From the NCBI GenBank assembly GCA_947503275.1, contig CANNCZ010000001.1, positions 1,821,271 through 1,885,270 on the forward strand: 64,000 nt of DNA, written 5' to 3'. The notes beneath the pieces were generated by a model. It had not been told where the DNA came from. It worked only from the letters and a program-made list of their open reading frames with translations, and did not search any database. The translations under genes were made by a program, and so were the position numbers. The stretch comes from an uncultured Erythrobacter sp. (lineage in GTDB: Bacteria; Pseudomonadota; Alphaproteobacteria; Sphingomonadales; Sphingomonadaceae). The number at the start of each line of letters is the position of its first letter. Position 1 is the stretch's first letter. This document shows, piece after piece, positions 44,519 to 53,767 of this stretch.

Positions 44519-47257
44519 ATGACCACCTCACTTCCCACCACATTCACCCCGGCTGATATTGAGACGCGCTGGTATTCCCATTGGGAGGAAAGCGGCGGTT
44601 TCAGGCCTGAGCGGCCCGATGCCGAACCCTTCACCATTGTGAACCCTCCGCCCAATGTGACCGGCTCGCTGCATATCGGTCATGCGCTCGACAATACGTT
44701 GCAGGATATTGTGATCCGCTATGAGCGTCTGCGCGGTAAGGATGCTTTGTGGGTGGTCGGCACCGACCATGCGGGCATCGCGACCCAGATGGTGGTCGAG
44801 CGCCAGATGGAGGAGCGCCAAGACAAGCGCACCAATTATTCGCGCGAGGATTTCGTCGATAAGGTGTGGGAGTGGAAGCACGAGAGCGGTGGCACCATTA
44901 CCAATCAGCTGCGCCGTTTGGGCTGTTCGATGGATTGGTCGCGTGAGCAATTCACGATGGACCCGCATTTCGACAAGGCCGTGCTTAAGACCTTCGTTGA
45001 CCTGTATAATGACGGGTTGATCTATCGCGATAAGCGCCTCGTAAACTGGGACCCCAAGCTGAAGACCGCGATCAGCGATCTTGAGGTTGAGACGCAGGAA
45101 TTGAAGGGCAGTTTCTGGCACTTCAAATACCCGCTCGAAGACGGCGTGACCCTCGCCGATGGCCGCGACTACATCGAGGTTGCGACCACGCGGCCTGAGA
45201 CCATGCTCGCCGATATGGCGGTTGCGGTTCACCCGAGCGATGAGCGCTATGCCAGCGTTGTTGGCAAGCATGTCGTGCTGCCGATCACCGGTCGCCGCAT
45301 ACCTATCGTAGCTGACGAACACGCCGATCCAGAGCTCGGCTCAGGCGCGGTGAAGATCACACCGGGACATGACTTCAACGACTTCGAAGTGGGCAAGCGC
45401 GCAGGCTTTGCGGCTGGCGAAATGCTCAACATGTTGGATGGTGATGCGAATGTTTGCCAGACCAGCGATGGTCTGGTGCCCGAGCAATATCTTGGCATGC
45501 ATCGCTTCAAGCGTGACGGTGCGGGCGGAGCGCGTGAGGCTGTGGTTGAGCAGTTAAAAGAGCTCGGCTGCCTGATCCCGCATGTCTCGAAGAATAAGAA
45601 AGGCGAGGAGGTTATCTCCGACGCCGAACCACGCACGATCCAGACACCGTTCGGTGATCGCGGCGGTGTGGTGATTGAGCCATGGCTGACCGATCAATGG
45701 TATGTCGATGCGGAGAAACTCGCAGCGAGACCGATTGAACAAGTAAAGTCAGGCGAGATCGAAATTGTGCCCGCGACCTGGGAGAAGACTTTCTTCAACT
45801 GGATGGAAAATATCCAGCCATGGTGCGTCTCGCGCCAGCTGTGGTGGGGGCACCGCATTCCGGCTTGGTTCGATGATGACGGCAATGTCTTTGTCGCAGC
45901 GAGCGAAGATGAAGCACAAGCCAAGGCCGGCGCTGGCGTCACTCTAACGCAAGACCCCGACGTGCTCGACACATGGTTCTCCAGCGCCCTGTGGCCCTTT
46001 GCCACGCTCGGATGGCCGGAAGAAAACCAACCGCTGCTCGATAAGCACTTCCCCAACAACCTGCTCATCTCCGGGTTCGACATCCTGTTCTTCTGGGATG
46101 CGCGGATGATGATGATGGGGCAGTACAATATGGGCCGCGCGCCTTGGCCAAAGCTGTATTTGCACGGATTGGTGCGCGCAGCAGATGGGGCGAAAATGTC
46201 CAAGTCCAAGGGCAATGTCGTCGATCCGCTCGGCCTGATTGACCAATATGGCGCGGATGCGCTGCGGTTCTTTATGGCCGCGATGGAAAGCCAAGGCCGC
46301 GACATCAAAATGGATGAAAAGCGGGTCGAGGGCTATCGCAACTTCGCGACAAAACTCTGGAACGCGACGCGTTTTTGCCAGTCCAACGGCATCGGCAAAT
46401 CCACCACCATTAAGGCTCCCACAGCGCGCCTCGCGGCAAACCAATGGATCATTGGCGAAGTGCAACAGGTCTGCGCTGAGATTGAAGGCGCAATGGCCGA
46501 CCTTCGCTTCGATGCGGCGGCCAATGCGATCTATCAGTTCACTTGGTCAAAGTTCTGCGACTGGTATCTGGAGCTGATCAAGCCGGTCTTTGCAGAAGGC
46601 TCTGACCCTGACGCTATGCCGGCCAAGGAAACGCGCGAAGTGGCCGGATGGGCACTCGATCAAATCCTTGTGATGCTGCACCCGTTCATGCCGTTTATCA
46701 CGGAAGAGCTTTGGCACGCGCAGGGTGAGCGGAAATACGACCTCATCACCGCAAGCTGGCCCAACCCACGCGCCGAAGTCTCGAAAGAGGCGACCGATGC
46801 GATTGATTGGGTGATTGAGCTGACCAGCAATGTCCGCAGCGCCAAAAACGAGCTGGGCATCCCGCCCGGTGCAAAATTGGCCGCCTTCCTGCCCTCCGCC
46901 TCAGATCTTGCGAACAGCACAATCGAGCGGTCCTCCGCCGCCATCGAACGCCTCGCGCGCCTGACACCTGTGACCATCGGCGATGCGCCCGACGGCCCCG
47001 CCATGCAGATCACCGCCGGTAGCGACGTGTTCGTCATCCCACTTGAAGGGATCATCGACATCGCCGAGGAGAAGGCACGCCTCGAAAAAGCGCTAGCCGT
47101 CTCGCAGAAAGAAGCGAAGAGCCTTGAAGGCCGCCTCGGCAATGCCAACTTCGTAGAACGCGCTAAGCCCGAGGCAGTGGAGAAAGCCAAAGCCGACTTT
47201 GCGCACCATTCGGGCGAGGTAGACCGACTCAAGGCAGCGCTGGAACGGCTGGGATAA
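44519..47257 (+). CDS. valS: Valyl-tRNA synthetase
   Basis: The 912-aa protein starts [19 protein letters not shown] at 44519; an upstream in-frame start would add a Cys-rich leader with no counterpart in the family. It has the HIGH signature ([18 protein letters not shown], residues 52-55), the editing (CP1) domain with the TTRPET motif, KMSKS at 559-563, and a C-terminal coiled coil ([23 protein letters not shown]) that binds tRNA. It attaches valine to tRNA(Val) in the cytoplasm. The following VOC-family gene lies 4 nt away. Confidence 0.97.
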   Translation: MTTSLPTTFTPADIETRWYSHWEESGGFRPERPDAEPFTIVNPPPNVTGSLHIGHALDNTLQDIVIRYERLRGKDALWVVGTDHAGIATQMVVERQMEERQDKRTNYSREDFVDKVWEWKHESGGTITNQLRRLGCSMDWSREQFTMDPHFDKAVLKTFVDLYNDGLIYRDKRLVNWDPKLKTAISDLEVETQELKGSFWHFKYPLEDGVTLADGRDYIEVATTRPETMLADMAVAVHPSDERYASVVGKHVVLPITGRRIPIVADEHADPELGSGAVKITPGHDFNDFEVGKRAGFAAGEMLNMLDGDANVCQTSDGLVPEQYLGMHRFKRDGAGGAREAVVEQLKELGCLIPHVSKNKKGEEVISDAEPRTIQTPFGDRGGVVIEPWLTDQWYVDAEKLAARPIEQVKSGEIEIVPATWEKTFFNWMENIQPWCVSRQLWWGHRIPAWFDDDGNVFVAASEDEAQAKAGAGVTLTQDPDVLDTWFSSALWPFATLGWPEENQPLLDKHFPNNLLISGFDILFFWDARMMMMGQYNMGRAPWPKLYLHGLVRAADGAKMSKSKGNVVDPLGLIDQYGADALRFFMAAMESQGRDIKMDEKRVEGYRNFATKLWNATRFCQSNGIGKSTTIKAPTARLAANQWIIGEVQQVCAEIEGAMADLRFDAAANAIYQFTWSKFCDWYLELIKPVFAEGSDPDAMPAKETREVAGWALDQILVMLHPFMPFITEELWHAQGERKYDLITASWPNPRAEVSKEATDAIDWVIELTSNVRSAKNELGIPPGAKLAAFLPSASDLANSTIERSSAAIERLARLTPVTIGDAPDGPAMQITAGSDVFVIPLEGIIDIAEEKARLEKALAVSQKEAKSLEGRLGNANFVERAKPEAVEKAKADFAHHSGEVDRLKAALERLG

Positions 47258-47261
47258 GCAT

Positions 47262-47621
47262 ATGAAGCTCGATCACATGGTCATCCTTGTCCGCTCGATC
47301 GAGGCGAGCCTGCCTTGGTACACGGCCATGCTCGAGCTGATTGGCTTTACGAAAACACGCGACCATGTTTGGCTCAGTGACGATGGATTGGCCGTGGACC
47401 TTAAACAAGCGGATGCAGAAACCGGTGACTACGCACGCCGGGCACCGGGTTTGAACCACCTTGGGTTCACGGCGCCTGACATGGCAGCACTCGATGCCGT
47501 GCGTGAAGGCATGGCACAGGCAGGGTTTGATGTGCCGGACAAGCAATTTTTCCCCGGCGAAACCGCCACGTTTTTCCGCGACCCCGAAGGAATGCGGGTT
47601 GAAGTTACCGTGTATGAGTAA
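47262..47621 (+). CDS. VOC (glyoxalase-type) domain protein
   Basis: The 119-aa protein has one glyoxalase/bleomycin-resistance fold: LDHMVILVRSIEASLPWYTAMLELIGF at the start and GLNHLGFTAPDMAALDAV in the middle, ending FRDPEGMRVEVTVY, with the metal-ligand positions His and Glu visible (LDHM, VEVT). Members bind a divalent metal and catalyse isomerisation, dioxygenation or resistance reactions. It is encoded 4 nt after valS and 3 nt before queE, so it is co-transcribed; no substrate can be inferred. Confidence 0.85.
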   Translation: MKLDHMVILVRSIEASLPWYTAMLELIGFTKTRDHVWLSDDGLAVDLKQADAETGDYARRAPGLNHLGFTAPDMAALDAVREGMAQAGFDVPDKQFFPGETATFFRDPEGMRVEVTVYE

Positions 47622-47624
47622 ATC

Positions 47625-48371
47625 ATGGCACTAGTCCTCGCCACAGATGACCATGGCGGCCCCGAAATCTTCGCTTCCCTGCAAGGCGAAGGGCCCAGCA
47701 TGGGCGCACCGGTCGCCTTCATCCGTACATCGCGCTGCAATCTCGCCTGCACATGGTGTGACACCGCTTACACTTGGCGGTTTGCCAATGAACATGGGGG
47801 CGATGAACGCGAACACCGCGACGGCATCTTCTATGATCGCAAAAGCAATCAAGTTAGCCTCTCCCCCGAAGACGCCGCCGCACAGATCGCCGCGCTCGGT
47901 CAAAGTCGCCTCGTCATCACTGGAGGTGAACCCCTATTGCAAGCGGGCAAACTGGCCGAAATGTTAGAGCACCTGCCCGATATCAGCGTCGAGATAGAGA
48001 CCAACGGCACTGTTTCTCCGCCCGCGCGGCTCGACATCCGGGTAGACCAGTACAATGTCAGCCCCAAACTTGCGCATTCCGGCAACCGCACCGAGTTCGC
48101 GCTCATCCCCGAACGGCTTGATCACTTCGCCGCCGATCCGCGCACATTCTTCAAATTCGTGATTGCGACCCCCGATGATGTCGTAGAGGTCCTAGACTTG
48201 GCGCGGCAATATCGCTTTAAGAAGGGGCACGTCTTTCTGATGGCCGAGGGGACCAGCAGTGAGGCGTTAAGGGGGCGGCAGGAATGGCTGGCACCGCTGT
48301 GTCTGGAACATGGGTTCCAGATGAGCGACCGCTTGCATATCCACCTTTACGGAGACAGCCGCGCCACGTAA
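47625..48371 (+). CDS. queE: 7-carboxy-7-deazaguanine synthase
   Basis: The 248-aa protein is a radical SAM enzyme with the cluster-binding cysteines Cys38, Cys42 and Cys45 (SRCNLACTWCDTAYTW) and the QueE N-terminal block EIFASLQGEGPSMGAPVAFIRT, followed by LVITGGEPLLQAG. It converts 6-carboxytetrahydropterin to 7-carboxy-7-deazaguanine, a queuosine and 7-deazaguanine precursor. The substrate-site residues TWCDTAYTWRF are typical of QueE. Other queuosine genes are not in the window. The gene follows the VOC gene by 3 nt. Confidence 0.93.
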   Translation: MALVLATDDHGGPEIFASLQGEGPSMGAPVAFIRTSRCNLACTWCDTAYTWRFANEHGGDEREHRDGIFYDRKSNQVSLSPEDAAAQIAALGQSRLVITGGEPLLQAGKLAEMLEHLPDISVEIETNGTVSPPARLDIRVDQYNVSPKLAHSGNRTEFALIPERLDHFAADPRTFFKFVIATPDDVVEVLDLARQYRFKKGHVFLMAEGTSSEALRGRQEWLAPLCLEHGFQMSDRLHIHLYGDSRAT

Positions 48372-48392
48372 CAGGGGCTTGGGGGTAAGCAG

Positions 48393-50174
48393 GTGGACAT
48401 CTTTATCAGTTACTCGCGCGCGGATCGCGAACGAGTTGCCTATATTGCTCAGGCCTTAGAGGCAGAGGGCTATTCGGTCTGGTGGGACCGCGACATTCGC
48501 GCGGGCGAAGAGTTCGACCATGTGATCGATAAAGCGATCAAGAAATCCAGTGCGATTGTAGTGGTTTGGTCAGAAAATTCGACCACCAGCCGCTGGGTCA
48601 AAGAAGAGGCTGAGGACGGGATCGAAGCCGATACTCTGGTCCCGGTCACGATTGATCCGGTGATCATCCCGCGCGGTTTCCGCCGCATCCAAGCCGCCGA
48701 ATTGCAAGACGCCCCGACCAACCCAACGCAAAGCGTCAATTGGCCAGAATTTCTCGATTCGGTCCGCAAACAAGCGGGCGCAGGAGAGAAAGCGGGCAAG
48801 AAAGACACTGCGAAGGCAACTGTTGCTCCTGCGCCGACTGCGGCCCCTGCCGAAACGCAATCGCACACTGCGCAGGATAATGAGGCACCTGCATGGAAGC
48901 GCTTCCTGCCTTTGGGCGCGGGCGCTTTGGCCGTCGTGGTCGCTGGCTTGCTCGCGTTCCAGTTCCTCAGTGGCCCCACCGCGCCGCCTCCGCCCGACGA
49001 CATGACCCCGGTCGTGCTTGGCATCTATCCTGATGAGGGCTTTGGCCTAGACCAAGCGCACGGTTTGAAAGCGGCGTTTAACGACACACCATCCATCGTG
49101 GTGCAGGATTTGGCCGCGCCTCTTGATGCCATGAAAGGGCGCGAAGCACCTGAGCTGATCGCGGGGCTCAAGAACTTCCTTGCCACTCGCAATGTGATTG
49201 CGATTGTCGGGCCCTCAATCACAGAGTTTACGCCCGAAGTGCTGGGCGTGGTCGAAGAGAGCGGGCGCAATCCTGCGATCATCCTAACCACTGCCGCCTC
49301 GCGCCGTGACATTGGCTGGGACGATAGCAGTCTGCCGTTGTTCCGTGTCGGCTCAGGCGTTGATGAGCGGGCTGATCAATTCTCGCGCCTTGCGCAAAAC
49401 ACCATCGCCAGCGGGGTGGAACTGGTGCTGCTTTATGAGTCTGTGCCCAATTCATCGGAGATGACTTACGGTCAGCTGTTCTATCAGCGGATCACGGAGC
49501 GCCTGCCCCAATGGCAGCAATGGTCGGACAACAATCAGGTCCGCTCAATATCGTACACCCGCGGCCGGATCATGGACAGTTTTGCGCGGCCTCGGATGCG
49601 CGGCCTGTTTGATCAGAACAAGATGATTATCGTCGTCGGTCTGTCGAGCGATTACAAAGACCTAGTCGAAAACTTCTATCGCAGCGAAGACCGCACACGC
49701 GCCGCAATTCTGGGCGGATGGAACACCGGCAAAGTGGTCCAAGGCGTCAGCGCGGATATCAATATTCAACACACGCGCCTGTTCGACATGACAGATGTTT
49801 ACCGCAGCCCTGCCGACGTCAACGGCCTGCCAGACTCGCGCCGGTTCCAAGAGGAGTTCGGCCCGCTCACCCCCGCCTTGCGTCAGGAAGCGGTCGCGTA
49901 CGATTCCGGCCTCGTCATAAAACAAGCGGTCAGTCAGATGGAAGGCGAAGTTACCGCCGAGCAGCTGGTCACGATCATGCGGGGGCAGCGATTTAACGGG
50001 ATCACGGGTGAAATCTCGTTCAGCGAAGACGGCGCAACATGGGGTCAGAATAGCGGTCAAGCGGGCGGCATGCGCCCGCTCTACAACCTCAGCTATGACC
50101 CAACGCGCGCCAATTGGTCGGAGATTGAAAGCTTTGACTCTTTGCTGAGCCCAGCAGTCGCTGGCGGTGGTTGA
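48393..50174 (+). CDS. TIR domain - transmembrane helix - extracytoplasmic ligand-binding-like protein
   Basis: The 593-aa protein starts at a GTG (48393) with a GGGGG site 7 nt before. Residues 1-125 are a bacterial TIR domain (TIR_2-like): MDIFISYSRADRERVAYIAQ at the start, YSVWWDRDIRAGEEF, and STTSRWVKEEAEDG, where Trp68 and Glu72 sit in the spacing of the catalytic Glu of TIR NADases. A Lys/Ala/Pro linker leads to one helix (FLPLGAGALAVVVAGLLAFQF, 171-191). Residues 205-585 resemble a type I periplasmic ligand-binding fold (VVLGIYPDEGFGLDQAHGLKAAFND, NVIAIVGPSITEFTPEVLGVVEE, VELVLLYESVPN). This implies a membrane sensor with a cytoplasmic TIR output. It follows queE by 21 nt. Confidence 0.85.
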   Translation: MDIFISYSRADRERVAYIAQALEAEGYSVWWDRDIRAGEEFDHVIDKAIKKSSAIVVVWSENSTTSRWVKEEAEDGIEADTLVPVTIDPVIIPRGFRRIQAAELQDAPTNPTQSVNWPEFLDSVRKQAGAGEKAGKKDTAKATVAPAPTAAPAETQSHTAQDNEAPAWKRFLPLGAGALAVVVAGLLAFQFLSGPTAPPPPDDMTPVVLGIYPDEGFGLDQAHGLKAAFNDTPSIVVQDLAAPLDAMKGREAPELIAGLKNFLATRNVIAIVGPSITEFTPEVLGVVEESGRNPAIILTTAASRRDIGWDDSSLPLFRVGSGVDERADQFSRLAQNTIASGVELVLLYESVPNSSEMTYGQLFYQRITERLPQWQQWSDNNQVRSISYTRGRIMDSFARPRMRGLFDQNKMIIVVGLSSDYKDLVENFYRSEDRTRAAILGGWNTGKVVQGVSADINIQHTRLFDMTDVYRSPADVNGLPDSRRFQEEFGPLTPALRQEAVAYDSGLVIKQAVSQMEGEVTAEQLVTIMRGQRFNGITGEISFSEDGATWGQNSGQAGGMRPLYNLSYDPTRANWSEIESFDSLLSPAVAGGG

Positions 50175-50194
50175 TCCAAGGTGACGTGATCCGC

Positions 50195-51874
50195 CTAGCC
50201 TTGCGAACGCCAGCGCAGGACAACCCGCTCAACCAGCTCTTCTTCATCGCCGCTTTGGTTCCACAGTTCTGAGAAGCTGGGGTCCTCGGATGCCGGACGT
50301 TTGTGCTCTTCGAGAGTGTCGAAGTTTACGCGGATCGGAATTGCCACACCCTCGCCGCAGACGATGCATTCGCGGTTGCGCAAGGCGGGGATGGAATCGA
50401 GGAAGCCGCGGGCACCCTCGGGCATGGCGGCGCGGACGAAAGCTTGGTCGCGGTCGTTGTTGAGCCGCATGGATATGATCGTGCCGCATTGTGACAAAAC
50501 GCCCTCGGCAAGGTCAGATGGACGCTGCGTAATCAGGCCCAGCGAAATGCCGTATTTCCGGCCCTCTTTAGCGATCCGGCTAAGGATTTTGGCAACCGAT
50601 GAGCCATCCGAGTTCTTTTCGGACGGAACATAACGGTGCGCTTCTTCGCACACGAGCAAGACCGGACGGGTCGTTTCTTCGCGGCCCCAGATCGCAAAAT
50701 CGAAGACGAGGCGCGACAGAACAGCGACCACGGTTGAGGTGATGTCCGAAGGCACGCCTGACACGTCAATGATCGAGATCGGCTTACCGTTACCCGGCAT
50801 CCGGAACACTTTGGAGATGAAATCCGCCATCGTGTCGCCCACCAACATGCCAGAGAACATGAATTGGTAACGCGGATCGTTTTTCAGCTCATCCAGCTTA
50901 CCTTTGATCCGCATATAGGGCGCAGAAGAAGTCGCTTTGTCGAGCTTACCCATCTCGTCCTGAATCTTGGTCGAAAGGTCTGAAAGCAGATACGGGATCG
51001 GCGAATCCACCGTGATCTTGCCCATCTGTTCGGCCAACCGGTTCTTGCTGCGCGCATGCAGCAGACACTTGGCCAGAATGTCCATATCGACCTGAAGCTC
51101 ATTCCCATCACTGGTGAGCAGCACTTCGCAATGCTCCTCAAAGTTCATCAGCCAATACGGCATTTGTAGATTGCCAACGTCAAGGATCTGGCCGGTCTGG
51201 CGGAACGCGGCGGAGTATTCTCCGTGCGGATCGATCATCACGATGTGACCTTCAGGCGCGGCCTGACAGATGCGGTGCAGAATCAACGCGGCGCTGGTCG
51301 ATTTACCGGTACCGGTCGATCCCAAAAGCGCAAAGTGCTTACCCAGCATCGCATCGATATAGAGGCCTGCGCGAATATCCTTGGTCGGGAAAACGGTGCC
51401 GATGGTGATATTGGCGCGGCCATCGCTGGCGTAAATTTGTTCAAGGTCCTTCGTCGTCGCCGGATAGACCATCGCGCCGGGAACAGGATAGCGGGTGACA
51501 CCGCGCTTAAAGCCGTGGATGCGTCCGGTCAGTTTTTCCTCAGCCCCTTCGCCGAGAAAGTCGATATGCGCGATGATGCCGCTTTCGCTGCGGCGGTCCT
51601 TGCGTTGATCGCGAACATTGGCGAGCAGCCACGCATCACCGATGCGGATTTTGATCTGGCTACCAACTTGCCCTGCCAATGCGACCGAACGATCATCATC
51701 GTCCATGCATTCATTCAGGCGTTGCAGGTCGAGTGCGATTTGCGAGCCTGCGCCCGAAATCTCCAACACCACGCCAATGGGAAGGCGCGCATTCTCAACG
51801 CTTTCGCCCGCCGCTTCTGCGGGTTCGCTCGCGCCTTGCTCTGGTGCAAAATTGTGTTGGCCCATATCGGTCAT
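50195..51874 (-). CDS. HerA/VirB4-like (DUF87) ATPase
   Basis: The 559-aa protein has an N-terminal barrel (HAS-barrel-like, GVVLEISGAGSQIALDL...IKIRIGDAWLLANVRD), Walker A GSTGTGKS (185-192), HIVMIDPHGEY, and a Walker B region VLLVCEEAHRYVP, followed by ILSRIAKEGRKYGISLGLITQRPSDL, the pattern of HerA-type hexameric translocases. The start at 51874 follows AGGAAG. HerA proteins act in DNA end resection, and in bacteria they occur both as stand-alone genes and as partners of anti-phage effectors. The gene is convergent with the TIR gene, 20 nt away, so no common operon. Chromosomal housekeeping function is likely. Confidence 0.9.
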   Translation of the reverse strand: MTDMGQHNFAPEQGASEPAEAAGESVENARLPIGVVLEISGAGSQIALDLQRLNECMDDDDRSVALAGQVGSQIKIRIGDAWLLANVRDQRKDRRSESGIIAHIDFLGEGAEEKLTGRIHGFKRGVTRYPVPGAMVYPATTKDLEQIYASDGRANITIGTVFPTKDIRAGLYIDAMLGKHFALLGSTGTGKSTSAALILHRICQAAPEGHIVMIDPHGEYSAAFRQTGQILDVGNLQMPYWLMNFEEHCEVLLTSDGNELQVDMDILAKCLLHARSKNRLAEQMGKITVDSPIPYLLSDLSTKIQDEMGKLDKATSSAPYMRIKGKLDELKNDPRYQFMFSGMLVGDTMADFISKVFRMPGNGKPISIIDVSGVPSDITSTVVAVLSRLVFDFAIWGREETTRPVLLVCEEAHRYVPSEKNSDGSSVAKILSRIAKEGRKYGISLGLITQRPSDLAEGVLSQCGTIISMRLNNDRDQAFVRAAMPEGARGFLDSIPALRNRECIVCGEGVAIPIRVNFDTLEEHKRPASEDPSFSELWNQSGDEEELVERVVLRWRSQG

Positions 51875-51999
51875 GCAGTCTTCCTAAACACCATAAATCG
51901 TAGTGCCGAGAGTTGCTTCCCGGTCGCTTTGTGACTGATCGATAATGGGTGAACGGGGTTAAGATCGCGTCAACATTCGCGCGCAGCGGCGCTCATCGG

Positions 52000-52764
52000 T
52001 TAGGATTTGGAAAACAGCCTACCTGCGAGCCATCCCATCGTCACCGACAGCACAATTGCGCCCAAGCCGTAGAGCAGCGAAAGGCGCTGTGCCGCATAGA
52101 CAACCTGCCCCTCCAGCCCGACTTTCACAACATCAATATCCGCGGTCGCACTGGCCAGAACCCGTCCATTGGCAATTGCGAAGGTCTCTGCGGTGTATTC
52201 GCCGGTGATCACGTTTGACGGCAATTCGATGCGCGCCTGATAGAGCACTTTTTCGCTGATCCGGACGCCTTCGTTGGTCTGTTTATAGAGCCCTGCACGC
52301 TCTCGCATTTCGACGAGACCGCGTGCGAACCGGTCCTGCACTTCGGGATCAATCTGGCCGGTTGGACTGAGCTGAATGAACTCTGTTCCCAACTCATAAA
52401 TGGCTGCGGTCAACGGGTCGACAATCTCATCAACCGGAGCCGATGAGGCGACCGCAAAGAAGCTTGGCGCGGAGCGAAAATCGCTCGATCCGGAATTCAT
52501 CCAGATACCGGCAATCCGGTCCTTTTCACGCAGACGGATGGGCTCCGCTGGCCCCTTCACCACAACGACAATGTCATATTCGGTGCTGTTTCCAGCGCCT
52601 GCCGGATCGATGACGGCGCCGTATAAGAGCAGGTCTGCCCCAGTGAAACCTTGCCGCACTTCGATGCGCGATTGGCTTACCTCGGGGACCAGAACCGGCT
52701 CTCTTTGGCCCATGAGGAAAGGCGCAACGACCACTGCAAACAGAGCTGGCATAAACCGGTTCAT
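52000..52764 (-). CDS. TIGR02186 (Alph_Pro_TM) family membrane protein
   Basis: The 254-aa protein has a signal peptide (MNRFMPALFAVVVAPFLMG), a conserved periplasmic part (VPEVSQSRIEVRQGFTGADLLLYGAVID, GPAEPIRLREKDRIAGIWMNSGSSDFRSAPSFFAVASS) and a C-terminal helix (LLYGLGAIVLSVTMGWLAGRLF). This matches the alphaproteobacterial family named Alph_Pro_TM. Its gene lies with a TauE/SafE exporter gene in many species, here overlapping by 4 nt (ATGA). It may assist export of sulfite or organosulfonate, but the function is unproven. Confidence 0.87.
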   Translation of the reverse strand: MNRFMPALFAVVVAPFLMGQREPVLVPEVSQSRIEVRQGFTGADLLLYGAVIDPAGAGNSTEYDIVVVVKGPAEPIRLREKDRIAGIWMNSGSSDFRSAPSFFAVASSAPVDEIVDPLTAAIYELGTEFIQLSPTGQIDPEVQDRFARGLVEMRERAGLYKQTNEGVRISEKVLYQARIELPSNVITGEYTAETFAIANGRVLASATADIDVVKVGLEGQVVYAAQRLSLLYGLGAIVLSVTMGWLAGRLFSKS

Positions 52765-53675
52765 AGCGGGCTGACCGTGTAAATTTCATCAGGCTGCACG
52801 CCCAAACCATAGAGCATGCGCAGCGCGACCAGAATAACAATGGCTGCCAATACCAGACGCAAGACCTCAGGCCGCGCTTTCAAGGCGATCTGCGTTCCGA
52901 ATTGCGCACCCAGCACCGATCCGAGTAGCAACAGCCCGGCGAGCACAATGTCCACCGCCTTTGTCGTCAGCGCGTGAGTCATGGTCGTTACCATGGTCAC
53001 GAACAGGATTTGAAACAGTGATGTGCCCACGACGACATTTCCGCTCATGCCGAGAACGTAGAGCATCGCAGGGACCAGAATGAACCCTCCACCAACGCCC
53101 ATCAGCATCGTCAAAATGCCGACCAGAACACCCAGGATCAGCGGCGCGAGCGGCGATATATACAGCCCCGATGCATAGAAGCGCACGCGATAAGGCAATC
53201 CGGCAACCAGCGGGTGGTGGCGGCGTTTGCGCGGGCGCACATCGCCATCGCCCGATTTGGGCAACAACGCATCCAGCGCCTCTCGCAACATGAGCGATCC
53301 GATTGTCGTCAGCATGATGACGTAAAGGATGCTGATCACAACATCGATCTGGCCCCATGCTTGCAGAAGCCGGAACAGCACCGCGCCCATCAAAGCACCG
53401 ACAACACCGCCGGCGACCATAACGAGGCCCATGCGATAGTCGACGCCTTTGCGGCGACCATGGGCGATCACGCCTGACACGCTCGCTCCGGTAACCTGTG
53501 TCGCGGCGGATGCGGCGGCGACGGTTGGAGGGATGCCGTAAAAGATCAGTAGCGGCGTTGTCAGAAACCCGCCGCCAACGCCGAACAATCCCGACAGGAT
53601 ACCCGTCAATCCACCCAGCAAAACAATGAACAACCCGTCCACTGAAAGATTCGCAATGGGGAGATAAACGTCCAT
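52761..53675 (-). CDS. TauE/SafE family sulfite/anion exporter
   Basis: The 304-aa protein has about eight membrane helices in two repeats with the TauE/SafE signature GGLTGILSGLFGVGGGFLTTPLLIFYGIP and a second copy GVLVGILTMLMGVGGGFILVPAMLYVLGM. A hydrophilic insert (LLPKSGDGDVRPRKRRHHPL) lies between them. The family exports small organic or sulfur anions from the cytoplasm. It is encoded before the TIGR02186 protein, with which it shares a 4-nt overlap. Confidence 0.92.
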   Translation of the reverse strand: MDVYLPIANLSVDGLFIVLLGGLTGILSGLFGVGGGFLTTPLLIFYGIPPTVAAASAATQVTGASVSGVIAHGRRKGVDYRMGLVMVAGGVVGALMGAVLFRLLQAWGQIDVVISILYVIMLTTIGSLMLREALDALLPKSGDGDVRPRKRRHHPLVAGLPYRVRFYASGLYISPLAPLILGVLVGILTMLMGVGGGFILVPAMLYVLGMSGNVVVGTSLFQILFVTMVTTMTHALTTKAVDIVLAGLLLLGSVLGAQFGTQIALKARPEVLRLVLAAIVILVALRMLYGLGVQPDEIYTVSPL

Positions 53676-53767
53676 ATTGAACGGCCTAGCTCAGCGTGCA
53701 CGCAGTGGAAAGGCGCACTCGCGCCATGATCCACGATAGGTGCTCAACTGGCACCAGAATGGCGCAA

